NCBI GenBank assembly: GCA_041725875.1
Contig: JBGRQB010000090.1
Coordinates: forward strand, 1 to 16,645
Source: JBGRQB01 sp041725875
GTDB taxonomy: Bacteria; Bacteroidota; Ignavibacteria; Ignavibacteriales; Melioribacteraceae
Direction of reading: 5' to 3'
DNA length: 16,645 bases
Shown here: positions 7,604 to 16,300 of the stretch, piece after piece
Layout of the letters: every line of letters starts with the position of its first letter
Position numbering within the stretch: the first letter of the stretch is position 1
Made by a program: the position numbers and the translations under genes
Notes under the pieces: model-generated
The model's database searches: none
What the model saw: the letters and a program-made list of their open reading frames with translations, nothing else
What the model was told of the DNA's origin: nothing

Positions 7604-7888
7604 ATTTATCACTTTTGAAAATATATCGTGATTTTGTTCTTCTAAATGAGAAAAATGTATTAAGTCAGGTTTTAGTCTGTTTTAGTTGATTTTATCGTAT
7701 AACAGATTGAACTAATTTGAAGTCTTAAGCTATTATAAGATATTCGGATCGGATAAATTGGGGAAGAATTTTGAAAATCCGGTTCCGTTGAAAATCTGAC
7801 TGTACTCGCAATATTGAATTGAGATTGTTTTATATATACAACACAATAAAATAAAAAGAAATTGATCTACAACAGATAGGAGAGTAGT

Positions 7889-9880
7889 ATGGCGAGAATA
7901 CTTTACGGCGTCTGGAATGGTAAAGTTACAGATAATCGTGATAAAAGATTCTTTGAAATTGAAGAAGTCAAAGAATTTGATGAATTAGACGAGTTTGATC
8001 CGGCGAATCCCGTAAAAGCGTTTCTTGGAGCAAAAGGCTTTTTTGTTTTTGACCAGGAAACCAACATTCTTGATGCAGCTTTTAAATATGTTAAAAGAGC
8101 TGCTGAAGAATCTTGTGGTAAATGTACACCTTGTAGAGTTGGAACTCAGGTTTTGCAGGCAAAACTTGAAGAACTAAGCAGAGGTGAAATTACTGCAGAA
8201 GAAATTGAAGAAGTTAAGGAAATGGCTGCTCATATCCAGACTACTTCATTGTGCGGTTTGGGACAAACTGCAACATCCCCTCTTATAGAAATCTTAAATC
8301 ATTTTCCTGATGAATTTGAAAAACAGATTGGTAATTTTGAAAAATCTGGCGATCAGCCGGGTACCACTTATGTAACAGCACCTTGTATAGAAGAATGTCC
8401 TTCTAAAGTTGATATCCCAAAATATATCGAATATATAAAAGACAGCAAGTTTAATCACTCTGTTGGTGTTGTACTTCAAAAATATCCTATGGCTGCAACT
8501 TGCGGACGTGTGTGTGTGAGATTTTGTGAAGCAGGCTGTAGAAGAGCTGATGTTGACGAACCAGTTGGTATTAAAGTACTTAAAAGATTTGTTGCTGATA
8601 AAGAACGTTATGTTACAGATCACTGGTTTAACGAAGAACTTGTTGAAGAGAAAAAATCAAGCGATCTTAGAGTTGCTGTAATTGGTACCGGACCGGCAGG
8701 AATTTCAGCTGCTTACCATCTTTTATTAAAAGGTTACCATGTTGATGTTTACGAAGCGCAAACAGAACCGGGCGGTATGGCAGGTGTTGGTATTCCTAAA
8801 TACAGATTACCTAAAGAAGAAATATTAAACAAAGAAGTAAGTATTGTTGAATCACTTGGCGGAAAGATTTTCTACGGACAAAAAATGGGGAAAGATTTTA
8901 ATCTTGATGATCTTTACGCTAAAGGATATAAATCAATATTTATGGGTGTTGGTGCACAAAAGGCTAAAAAAATGGGTATTCCGGGTGAAGATGAATCACT
9001 TGAAGGATATGTACCTGGTGTTGAATTTTTACTTTATGTTAACCAGTATGCAATTGATACCCAGGGTGAATTTCCTATTGAACTAGGTAAAAAAGTTCTT
9101 GTAGTTGGTGGCGGTAATGTTGCTATGGACTGTGCCCGTTCTGCAATGAGAATAGGGGCTGACGAAGTTAATGTTGCTTACAGAAGAGCCGAAGAACAAA
9201 TGCCTGCAGACGATGAAGAAATTCACGCAGCAAAAGAGGAAGGAATTGTTTTCAGTTTCCTTTCACAGCCAAACAAAATTGTTGAAGAAAACGGCAAACT
9301 TAAAGGCGTTGAATTCATCAAAATGGAATTGGGTCAAAAAGATGAAAGCGGCAGAAGAAGTGTTACTCCAATTGCCAACTCCGAATTTGTAATTGAAGCT
9401 GATACAGTAATAGTTGCAATCGGTCAGGCAGTTGATACTTCATTTATAAGTGAAAACGACGGTGTTGAGTTCCATCCTTGGAAATTAATGAAAGTTGATG
9501 AAAACAGCTTAATGACTACCCGTAAAGGTGTATTTGCAGGTGGTGACTGTGTATTAGGACCTGCAACTTTGATTCAGGCAATGGCACAGGGAGAAAAGGC
9601 CGCTACATCGATTGATGAATATTTAACTCACGGCAGAGTTATGTTCCACCCTGAAGAAAGAATGAGCAAGATACTTAAAAGTGTTCGAGCTTTTGAAGAA
9701 GATAAAGTTATCCAACCAATCAAACATCAGTACAGAGTTAAAGTTGAAGAACTTGAAGCTGATACCAGAAAAAAATTATTTGATGAAGTTGAAAAATGTA
9801 TATCTACAGATGAAGCTTTTACAGAAGCTGAACGTTGTATGAGATGTTACAGAGTTTATTCAGTAATAACAGAACACTAA
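7889..9880 (+). CDS. NuoF C-terminal / GltD fusion flavoprotein, NAD(P)H-oxidising partner of [FeFe] hydrogenase
   Basis: This 663-residue cytoplasmic electron-transfer subunit probably exchanges electrons between NAD(P)H and the hydrogenase encoded next. Residues of about 45-135 match only the tail of NuoF/HydB, with the 4Fe-4S ligands Cys76, Cys79, Cys82 ('ESCGKCTPCRVGT') and Cys122 ('SLCGLG'); the FMN/NADH-binding part is absent. From about 160 on it is a GltD (glutamate synthase small subunit) module. It has an N-terminal cysteine set (166, 170, 205, 209, 213, 217), an FAD motif 'VIGTGPAG' (264-271), an NAD(P)H motif 'VVGGGNVAMD' (405-414) followed by 'YRR' (431-433), and a second FAD motif 'GVFAGGDC' (547-554). 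The C-terminus adds Cys637 and 'ERCMRC' (650, 653). AGGAG at 7878-7882 supports the start. HydA follows after 10 bases. No glutamate synthase large subunit is nearby. Confidence 0.9.
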   Translation: MARILYGVWNGKVTDNRDKRFFEIEEVKEFDELDEFDPANPVKAFLGAKGFFVFDQETNILDAAFKYVKRAAEESCGKCTPCRVGTQVLQAKLEELSRGEITAEEIEEVKEMAAHIQTTSLCGLGQTATSPLIEILNHFPDEFEKQIGNFEKSGDQPGTTYVTAPCIEECPSKVDIPKYIEYIKDSKFNHSVGVVLQKYPMAATCGRVCVRFCEAGCRRADVDEPVGIKVLKRFVADKERYVTDHWFNEELVEEKKSSDLRVAVIGTGPAGISAAYHLLLKGYHVDVYEAQTEPGGMAGVGIPKYRLPKEEILNKEVSIVESLGGKIFYGQKMGKDFNLDDLYAKGYKSIFMGVGAQKAKKMGIPGEDESLEGYVPGVEFLLYVNQYAIDTQGEFPIELGKKVLVVGGGNVAMDCARSAMRIGADEVNVAYRRAEEQMPADDEEIHAAKEEGIVFSFLSQPNKIVEENGKLKGVEFIKMELGQKDESGRRSVTPIANSEFVIEADTVIVAIGQAVDTSFISENDGVEFHPWKLMKVDENSLMTTRKGVFAGGDCVLGPATLIQAMAQGEKAATSIDEYLTHGRVMFHPEERMSKILKSVRAFEEDKVIQPIKHQYRVKVEELEADTRKKLFDEVEKCISTDEAFTEAERCMRCYRVYSVITEH

Positions 9881-9890
9881 GGAGAAGGAA

Positions 9891-11696
9891 ATGAAAGCTA
9901 GTATAAATGGAAAACAAATAGAATTTATGGAGAATGAAACAATTCTCCAGGCAGCAAGAAGAAACGGGTTTTTTATCCCGACTTTATGCGAGTTGCAAGA
10001 TATAGATCATACTCCGGGAACTTGTCGTGTATGTTTAACAGAAATTAAAAAACCGGGTGAAGAAGAAGCACTTTTGGTTACTTCCTGTAACACTCCTATG
10101 GCAGAAGGAATGGAAATACAGACAAGAAGTAAAACTGTTAGAAAACAACAGAAATTACAGCTTGAATTAATGCTTGCTGATCACGATCAGGATTGTGCTA
10201 CTTGTGTGAGACACGGAGATTGTGAACTTCAAGATGTGGCTCAGTTTGTTGGACTTAAAGAAACTCGCTTCCAGTATCCTGAGTTTTATAAAGAAAGAGC
10301 AAAAGATGAATCATCTCCTGCTGTAAAAAGAGATATGAGTAAATGTATCAGATGCGGACGCTGTATTACTGTTTGTCGCGACGTACAGGGAACAGATGTT
10401 TTACAGTATCACCATACAGGCTTAAGCGCTGAAATTGGTGCAAGAGATTCTCACGACGGCGGTATAGTTTGCTCTGATTGTGTAAGCTGCGGACAGTGTA
10501 CACTTGTTTGTCCTGTTGGTGCTTTATCTGAAAAAGATGATATTGAAGAAGTATTAGATTATTTATACGATCCTGAATTATTCACTGTAGTACAATTTGC
10601 ACCTGCTACTCGCGTTGCACTTGGTGAAGAATTTGGGTTTGAACCGGGCACAAACGTAGAAGGTGAAATGATTACTTCACTTAAACGTCTTGGCGCTGAT
10701 GCGGTTCTGGATACAAACTTTACAGCTGACGTTGTAATTATGGAAGAAGGAACAGAACTTCTTCACAGAATTCAGCATGGCGGAACTCTTCCTCTTTTAA
10801 CTTCCTGTTCTCCCGGCTGGATCAATTATGTAGAAAAAAATTATCCTGAAATGTTGCCGAATGTTTCAACTACTAAATCACCTCAGCAGGTATTTGGTGC
10901 AATTGCAAAAACTTATCTTGCAGACAGACTAAATGTACCTTCCAAAAAAATGAGAGTGATTTCAATAATGCCTTGTACTGCTAAAAAAGAAGAAGCAAAA
11001 CGTGACGGCTTTGCTGTTGACGGCAGACAGGAAGTTGATGTAGTTCTTACTACAAGAGAATTTGCAAGATTATTGAAACGTGAAGGTATCTGGTTGCCGG
11101 GACTTGAAAAATCAGGTTACGATAACCAATGGATGGGCGAATATTCAGGTGCTGCCGAAATATTTGGTATTACAGGCGGTGTAATGGAAGCTGCTGTAAG
11201 AACAGTTCACAAAGTTCTTACCGGTAACGAGCTTGACGGAGTTGAATTCCAGCCTGCCCGTGGATTTGAAGGTATTAAGGAAGCTACTATCGATCTTGGT
11301 GAAAAAGGTAAAATAAATATAGCAGTTGCCCACGAACTTAAAAATGTAAGACAGGTTCTTGAAGCTGTTAAGAGCGGCGAAAAAGAATATCATTTTATTG
11401 AAATGATGACTTGTCCGGGCGGATGTATTGGCGGCGGCGGTCAGCCAAGACACAAACAAAATTACCAGCACTTAATTGAAGAGAGAAAAAAAGCAATTTA
11501 CACAATTGACGAACAATCAAAAATACGTCAATCACACAACAACCCTCTTGTTAAGAAAATGTATGAAGAATATTACGGAGAGCCTTATAGTTCTGAATTG
11601 GCTCACAAATATTTCCATACTCACTACAAAGACAGAAAGAGAGTAGTACGCCATACTATAAAAGAAATCTGGGATGAGATATCAACATCTAAATAA
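9891..11696 (+). CDS. hydA: [FeFe] hydrogenase catalytic subunit, multi-cluster form
   Basis: This 601-residue cytoplasmic enzyme (no signal peptide) makes or oxidises H2. Domain order matches clostridial CpI. A [2Fe-2S] ferredoxin domain has Cys33, 45, 48 and 66. A His-Cys [4Fe-4S] site follows (His98, Cys102, 105, 111), then two ferredoxin clusters (Cys152/155/158/162 and Cys197/200/203/207). The H-cluster domain has L1 'TSCSPGW' (304-310), L2 'MPCTAKKEE' (360-368, Cys362) and L3 'EMMTCPGGCIGGGG' (Cys508, Cys512). A small-subunit-like tail with 'RQSHNNPLV' ends the protein. Proton-channel residues around 'MEEGTEL' and 'VSTTKSPQQ' are kept. L1 carries Ser307 where most enzymes have a second Cys. 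GGAGAAGGA lies just upstream, ten bases separate it from the fusion flavoprotein gene, and a terminator follows. Maturases HydEFG are not in the window. Confidence 0.96.
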   Translation: MKASINGKQIEFMENETILQAARRNGFFIPTLCELQDIDHTPGTCRVCLTEIKKPGEEEALLVTSCNTPMAEGMEIQTRSKTVRKQQKLQLELMLADHDQDCATCVRHGDCELQDVAQFVGLKETRFQYPEFYKERAKDESSPAVKRDMSKCIRCGRCITVCRDVQGTDVLQYHHTGLSAEIGARDSHDGGIVCSDCVSCGQCTLVCPVGALSEKDDIEEVLDYLYDPELFTVVQFAPATRVALGEEFGFEPGTNVEGEMITSLKRLGADAVLDTNFTADVVIMEEGTELLHRIQHGGTLPLLTSCSPGWINYVEKNYPEMLPNVSTTKSPQQVFGAIAKTYLADRLNVPSKKMRVISIMPCTAKKEEAKRDGFAVDGRQEVDVVLTTREFARLLKREGIWLPGLEKSGYDNQWMGEYSGAAEIFGITGGVMEAAVRTVHKVLTGNELDGVEFQPARGFEGIKEATIDLGEKGKINIAVAHELKNVRQVLEAVKSGEKEYHFIEMMTCPGGCIGGGGQPRHKQNYQHLIEERKKAIYTIDEQSKIRQSHNNPLVKKMYEEYYGEPYSSELAHKYFHTHYKDRKRVVRHTIKEIWDEISTSK

Positions 11697-11710
11697 ATCC
11701 AGAACTCTCT

Positions 11711-11739
11711 AACCCCGAATTTTAATTCGGGGTTTTTTT
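11711..11739 (+). terminator. Rho-independent terminator of the hydrogenase operon
   Basis: AACCCCGAA (11711-11719) pairs with TTCGGGGTT (11726-11734) around a six-base loop, with a seven-T tract at 11733-11739. It lies 14 bases after the hydA stop. Confidence 0.92.
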
Positions 11740-11795
11740 ATACCTATTTGAAATTTGTAATAAAAGATAAACTTGAGTTCAGGACAAGACAGCAT

Positions 11796-11821
11796 AAAAA
11801 AACCCCCGTATAAAACGGGGG
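11796..11821 (-). terminator. Rho-independent terminator of the susCD operon
   Basis: Read on the minus strand, CCCCCGT (11821-11815) pairs with ACGGGGG (11809-11803) around a five-base loop, followed by seven T residues (11802-11796). It lies 38 bases past the susD stop and faces the hydrogenase terminator. Confidence 0.9.
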
Positions 11822-11859
11822 ATATTCACTAAATACTACATTTGGAGAGTTATATGCAA

Positions 11860-13302
11860 TTAGAATCCAGGATTTTGTTTCAGTTTTGGATTCGCATTTA
11901 CTTCATTTTGTGGTATAGGATAAAATCTGTCAGTCTGTTCGAAATTTTCCCAATCTTCTCTGTTATGTGCTTTTAGTACGTCTTGCAAACCGCTTGTTTT
12001 ATACCATCTGATAAGATCGTACCATCTGTGACCTTCATCAGCTAATTCAAGTGGTCTTTCAACGTGACGAATATGTTCACGTAAATCTGATTGTGACATA
12101 TTTGCATCAAGGCCGGCAACTCCTGATCTGGTTCTTACCTGATTGATATAACCAATTGCTTCAGAAGTTTTGCCTTGCTCATTTAATGATTCAGCTAATA
12201 AAAGTAAAGCATCGCCATAGCGCATTATAACCATATTGGTTCCGTTGTAAACAGAACTTTTGTCATTATTTGTTTCCGGATCATAATAAGAATATTTATT
12301 CCATACTGTTGATCCGTTATAAGGTTTAAGAGTACCAGCAGCACGCTTACTTTGTGAACCGTCAACAGTTGTATCAGCACCAAATAAATCAAGAAGATAT
12401 TGATTTGGAGATTCCATTTTCCAGGCTGTTTTCATTATTGAAGAAGAAATAGTTTCAATTCTTCCGCCTGTAAGATCAAGTGTGTAGTTGATTTCGAAAA
12501 TAGATTCTTTATTCCATTCATTTAATCCAGTGAACATACTTGTATAGTCATCAATTAGTTCATATCCCAAACCTGTAATTGTCTGGAACTGAGCTTCTGC
12601 TTGTGACCATTTGTCTTCAGCCATAAAAGCTTTACCTAAAAGAAATCTTGCAGCACCTTCAGTTGCTCTTCCTTTCCACGCTGATGAATAACTTTGTGGT
12701 AAATCAGGAGCTGCTTCAGTTAAATCTTTCTGAATTGAAGCCCAAACTTCAGCTTCTGTTGCCTGTGCTTTGAAATATTCAGATTGTTCTTTCGGAGTGC
12801 TTTCTCTTAAAACAATATTACCAAAGTTAGTTACAAGAGTATAATGATAATAAGCTCTTAAGAATTTTGCTTCGGCAGTAATTTGTTTTTTGATATCATC
12901 GCTTTCATTTATTTTATCGATGTTTTCTATTATTTGATTTGCTGCTAACAATCCCTGATACTGAAATGCCCAGAAATCTCTGATAGCATATTTTGCAGGA
13001 GTACATCTGTATCTTGACATTTCGCCAAACGGATCCCACATATCATCAAGGTTAATTAAGTCACTACGACAAGTTCTTACTTCCCACATTTCGTAAGCGC
13101 CCCATTTACCGCCCCAAACCTGGTTCTGTAAATGGCTGTATGCAGCAACAAGTGCTTTTTCAGCATCTGCTTTTGTATTCCAAAAAGTAGCCGGGGTTGA
13201 CTCATTTGGATTTTTTACTTCTAAAAAATTCTCCTCACAACCGGTAAACAAACCGAAGAGAAGAAGTGATAACAAAATATATTTTATTGCTTTTAATTTC
13301 AT
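11860..13302 (-). CDS. SusD/RagB family outer-membrane nutrient-binding lipoprotein
   Basis: This surface lipoprotein forms the lid of a SusC-type TonB-dependent channel and binds glycan or peptide ligands at the cell surface. The 480-residue length is typical. A lipoprotein signal peptide is clear: a basic N-terminus, a hydrophobic run and the lipobox 'LFTGC' with lipidated Cys22. 'ENFLEVKNPNESTPATFW' directly after it is the characteristic SusD N-terminal region. The central part shows the usual helical motifs ('AEAKFLRAYYHYTLV', 'GRATEGAARFLLGKAFMAE'), and the C-terminal half has 'MRYGDALLLLAESLNEQG' and 'HRWYDLIRW', both family hallmarks. AAGGAGA precedes the ATG. It lies 23 bases downstream of the susC-like gene. 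Ligand specificity cannot be inferred, since no glycoside hydrolase, sulfatase or peptidase gene is visible. Confidence 0.95.
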   Translation of the reverse strand: MKLKAIKYILLSLLLFGLFTGCEENFLEVKNPNESTPATFWNTKADAEKALVAAYSHLQNQVWGGKWGAYEMWEVRTCRSDLINLDDMWDPFGEMSRYRCTPAKYAIRDFWAFQYQGLLAANQIIENIDKINESDDIKKQITAEAKFLRAYYHYTLVTNFGNIVLRESTPKEQSEYFKAQATEAEVWASIQKDLTEAAPDLPQSYSSAWKGRATEGAARFLLGKAFMAEDKWSQAEAQFQTITGLGYELIDDYTSMFTGLNEWNKESIFEINYTLDLTGGRIETISSSIMKTAWKMESPNQYLLDLFGADTTVDGSQSKRAAGTLKPYNGSTVWNKYSYYDPETNNDKSSVYNGTNMVIMRYGDALLLLAESLNEQGKTSEAIGYINQVRTRSGVAGLDANMSQSDLREHIRHVERPLELADEGHRWYDLIRWYKTSGLQDVLKAHNREDWENFEQTDRFYPIPQNEVNANPKLKQNPGF

Positions 13303-13325
13303 TTTCTTTTCTCCTTAGTTGATTA

Positions 13326-16300
13326 TTACAATCCTAATTGGATACCGGTTGAATATTTTCTTGCTGTTGGATATGGAGATCTGTCAACACCTCTTGATAA
13401 TAATGAACCATAATCGATACTTGGATCATAACCTGTATAATCAGTGATAGTAAACAGATTATCTGCTGCAACATATATTCTTAAACTTCCGATTCCAAAA
13501 CTGTTTAGTACAGATTTTGGAACTGTATATCCAAGTTCAACATGTTTCAAACGAATATATGAAGCATCTTCTAACCATAAATCTGACGCCGTTGTATTTC
13601 TGTTGTCGCCATACACCAATCTTGGAATATCCGTATTAGGATTTTCAGGAGTCCAGCTGTTTGCAAGATCCTTATGAATACCATGAAGGTTTTTATTAAG
13701 GTTCATAGATAACCATCTTGAACCATTAATCATATCTTTACCAAAAACAGCATAAACATTTAAGTTAAAATCAAAATCTTTGTAAGTTGCTGAGAAATTA
13801 AAACCAACAGTTGCATCAGGAATTGCATTACCCATTAACTGTTTATCATCAGTAGTAATTTTACCATCACCATTGGTATCAACATATCTTACATCTCCTG
13901 GTTGCGCGCCAGGCTGAATTACTTTACCATCTTTATTTTTGTAGTTATTTATTTCATCTTGTGATCTGAAAATACCATCTGTTTTATATAAGTAGAAAGT
14001 TCCTATTGGTTTACCAACAACAGTTTTTGTTGTTTTGTCCATTGACCAGTGAACTTCACCTTCGTAAAGAGCATCGTTTAGATCACTACCAAGTGAAGTA
14101 ACTTCATTTGTATAAGAAGAAACATTTACAGATACCTGATATTTGAATTCACTGTCATAATTTCTGTATGAAGTAGAAATTTCAAAACCGGTATTTTCAA
14201 CTGAGGCAGCGTTTGAATATGGACTGCCGGAAGAACCTGCTGAAGGAGGTAATGGAACTCTTAATAAAACGCCGTCACTTTCTCTTTTGAAGTAATCAAA
14301 TGAAAAAGAAAGTCTTTCATCAAACATACCAACGTCAAAACCAAAGTTTGTTTCTTTTGATTCTTCCCATTTGATATTATAAGAAGGGAAAGCAGTAAAA
14401 CGTGATCCTACCAATATTGTTTGATCGCGGCCTTCGCCAAACGGATAGTTTGTAAGCGCTGCGTCATCAGAAGTAATAACAGGCATATAAGCGTAATCAC
14501 TAATTTCTGACATACCTAATACACCATAGCCACCACGGATTTTAAAGTCAGTAATTTCAGGAATATTAAAGAATGATTCTTTACTTATTCTCCATGCTGC
14601 TGAAACTGAAGGGAAAGTTCCCCATCTGTCATCTTCATTAAATTTTGAAGAACCGTCTCTACGAACGTTTGCAGTAATTAAATATTTATCGTCGTAAGAA
14701 TAGTTAACTCTTGCAAAAAGAGAACGTAATTTTCTGTCATATTGCCATCCGGATACGTCATCATTTTGTTCACCGGCACCTGGAACAGTAACGTTGTCAG
14801 ATAAAAATCCTTCAACTGTTCCATATAAAGATTTAAAAGTGTAATCTTCCTGAGCAGCACCAGCCATTAAACCAACACTATGTTTTCCAAATGTTTTGTT
14901 ATAATTAGCAAAAGACTCGATTACTGTTTTATAAGATCTGCTGCGGCCTTCTCTTAACCAGGTTAAGTCGCGTTTGTCAATTTCACCTGATTTATACTTT
15001 GGTTTTAAATAACGTTCTGAACCATCCCAGATATTCTGACTTACTCTGAATGTATATTTTAATTCAGGTAAGATGTCATATTCAAGATAACCTGACATTA
15101 AAAGGTTTACATTGTCAGTTTTGTTTTGAAATAGATCTTGCTGTAAAATGATATTGTCGGCTTCAGCTAATCCGCCGAAATCATTCTGACTTCCATAACC
15201 ACTTGGATTATTTTTATCATAAATAGGTACTATAGGAGCAAGTCTTGACAAATGGAAAAATGCAAAATTATATTTATTTCTGCTGTTGTCTTTAGTTCTT
15301 GCTACAGAGAAAGATTCACCAATTTTAAGTTTACCTTTTTTGAAATCAGAGTTAATTCTTAAAGTTGATCTTTCATAATCAGTGCCGATAACAATACCAT
15401 CCTGACGAGCGTGAGATGCTGAAACTGCAAAGTTTAAGTTTTCAGAACCACCTGAAACAGAGATAGAATGTTTTGTCTGTCCGGCATTTTTAAAATATTC
15501 ATCCTGCCAGTCAGAGTTCGGACCTGAGCCGTTAGTATAATTTTTAATATAATCAGGATATTCTTTTCCTGCGTTATCCATTGCCATTTTTGAAACTCTT
15601 ACCCATTCGTCAGTATTAGTCATTAACGGATATGTATCAGGAAGTACCTGAGATGTAAATTGTGATTGATAATTAACTTTTAAATCACCGGCAGTACCTC
15701 TTTTGGTATTAATGATAATTACACCATTAGCTGCTCTGGAACCATATATAGCTGCTGTTGATGCGTCTTTCAAAATGTCCATACTTTCGATATCTGCTGG
15801 GTCAACAAGACTTAAACTTCCCGGAACACCATCAACAATAACAAGCGGGTTGTTATTCTGGATGGAACCTATACCACGTATTTTAATACTTGGTGCTGAA
15901 CCCGGAGCGCCTGATTGCGCTGATACATCAATACCAGCCACTGCACCCTGCAGTGCTTCAGCAGTTTGTGTTGTGGCAACTTTTTGCACAGATTTCATTT
16001 TTACACTTGTTACCGCACCGGTAACTTCTCTTTTTTGCTGAACACCATAACCTACTACAACTACGTCACCAGCCATAAATGCATCTGGCTGTAACTGAAA
16101 GTTAACTTCTGTAGACTGGCCTGCTTTTACAACTAATTTTTTTACAATTTCACTTTTGTAACCCACAAACTGAGCTCTTAAATTGTAAGTCCCCGGTTTA
16201 ATTGAAATTTCAAAGTTAGCGTTAACATCGGTAGCTGCGCCAAAGTAGGTCCCCTCTACAATCACGTTTGCCCCAATTAACGGATTACCATCTTCGTCCA

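Larger units (their letters stand above)
7100..7888. other. Gene-free region of about 790 bp upstream of the hydrogenase operon
   Basis: No convincing gene is visible on either strand. A 63-codon - strand frame (7078-7269) runs into the terminator, lacks a ribosome binding site and resembles no family I know. The rest is very AT-rich and stop-dense. It contains two clean inverted repeats (7439-7453 and 7588-7603), a pair of GTTTTAGT repeats one helical turn apart (7669 and 7679), and a GC-richer, structured-looking stretch (about 7745-7815) 75 bases before the first hydrogenase gene. It is probably a long promoter and leader region for the hyd operon. Searching by eye, I found no tRNA or RNase P RNA signature. 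Confidence 0.6.

Noticed and set aside
7669..7686. Direct repeat GTTTTAGT at 7669 and 7679, one helical turn apart, as an activator site or the start of a CRISPR repeat.
   Set aside because: Only two short copies, no spacer-repeat periodicity, and the base composition makes this easy by chance.
7825..7841. TTGT-N9-ACAA close to the hydrogenase start, resembling a Rex redox-repressor site.
   Set aside because: Rex sites have a ten-base interval and TTGTGA/TCACAA arms; the spacing is one short and the inner bases do not match.
7100..7888. RNase P RNA or tmRNA in the long gap, since the Nif3/zinc-ribbon pair lies next to rnpB in some bacteria.
   Set aside because: The conserved rnpB core (GAGGAAAGTCC-like) and tmRNA ends were not found on either strand by eye, and the sequence is too AT-rich.
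15703..16041. A 112-codon plus-strand frame inside susC.
   Set aside because: It is the antisense shadow of the conserved SusC plug domain; low-complexity composition and no start signal.
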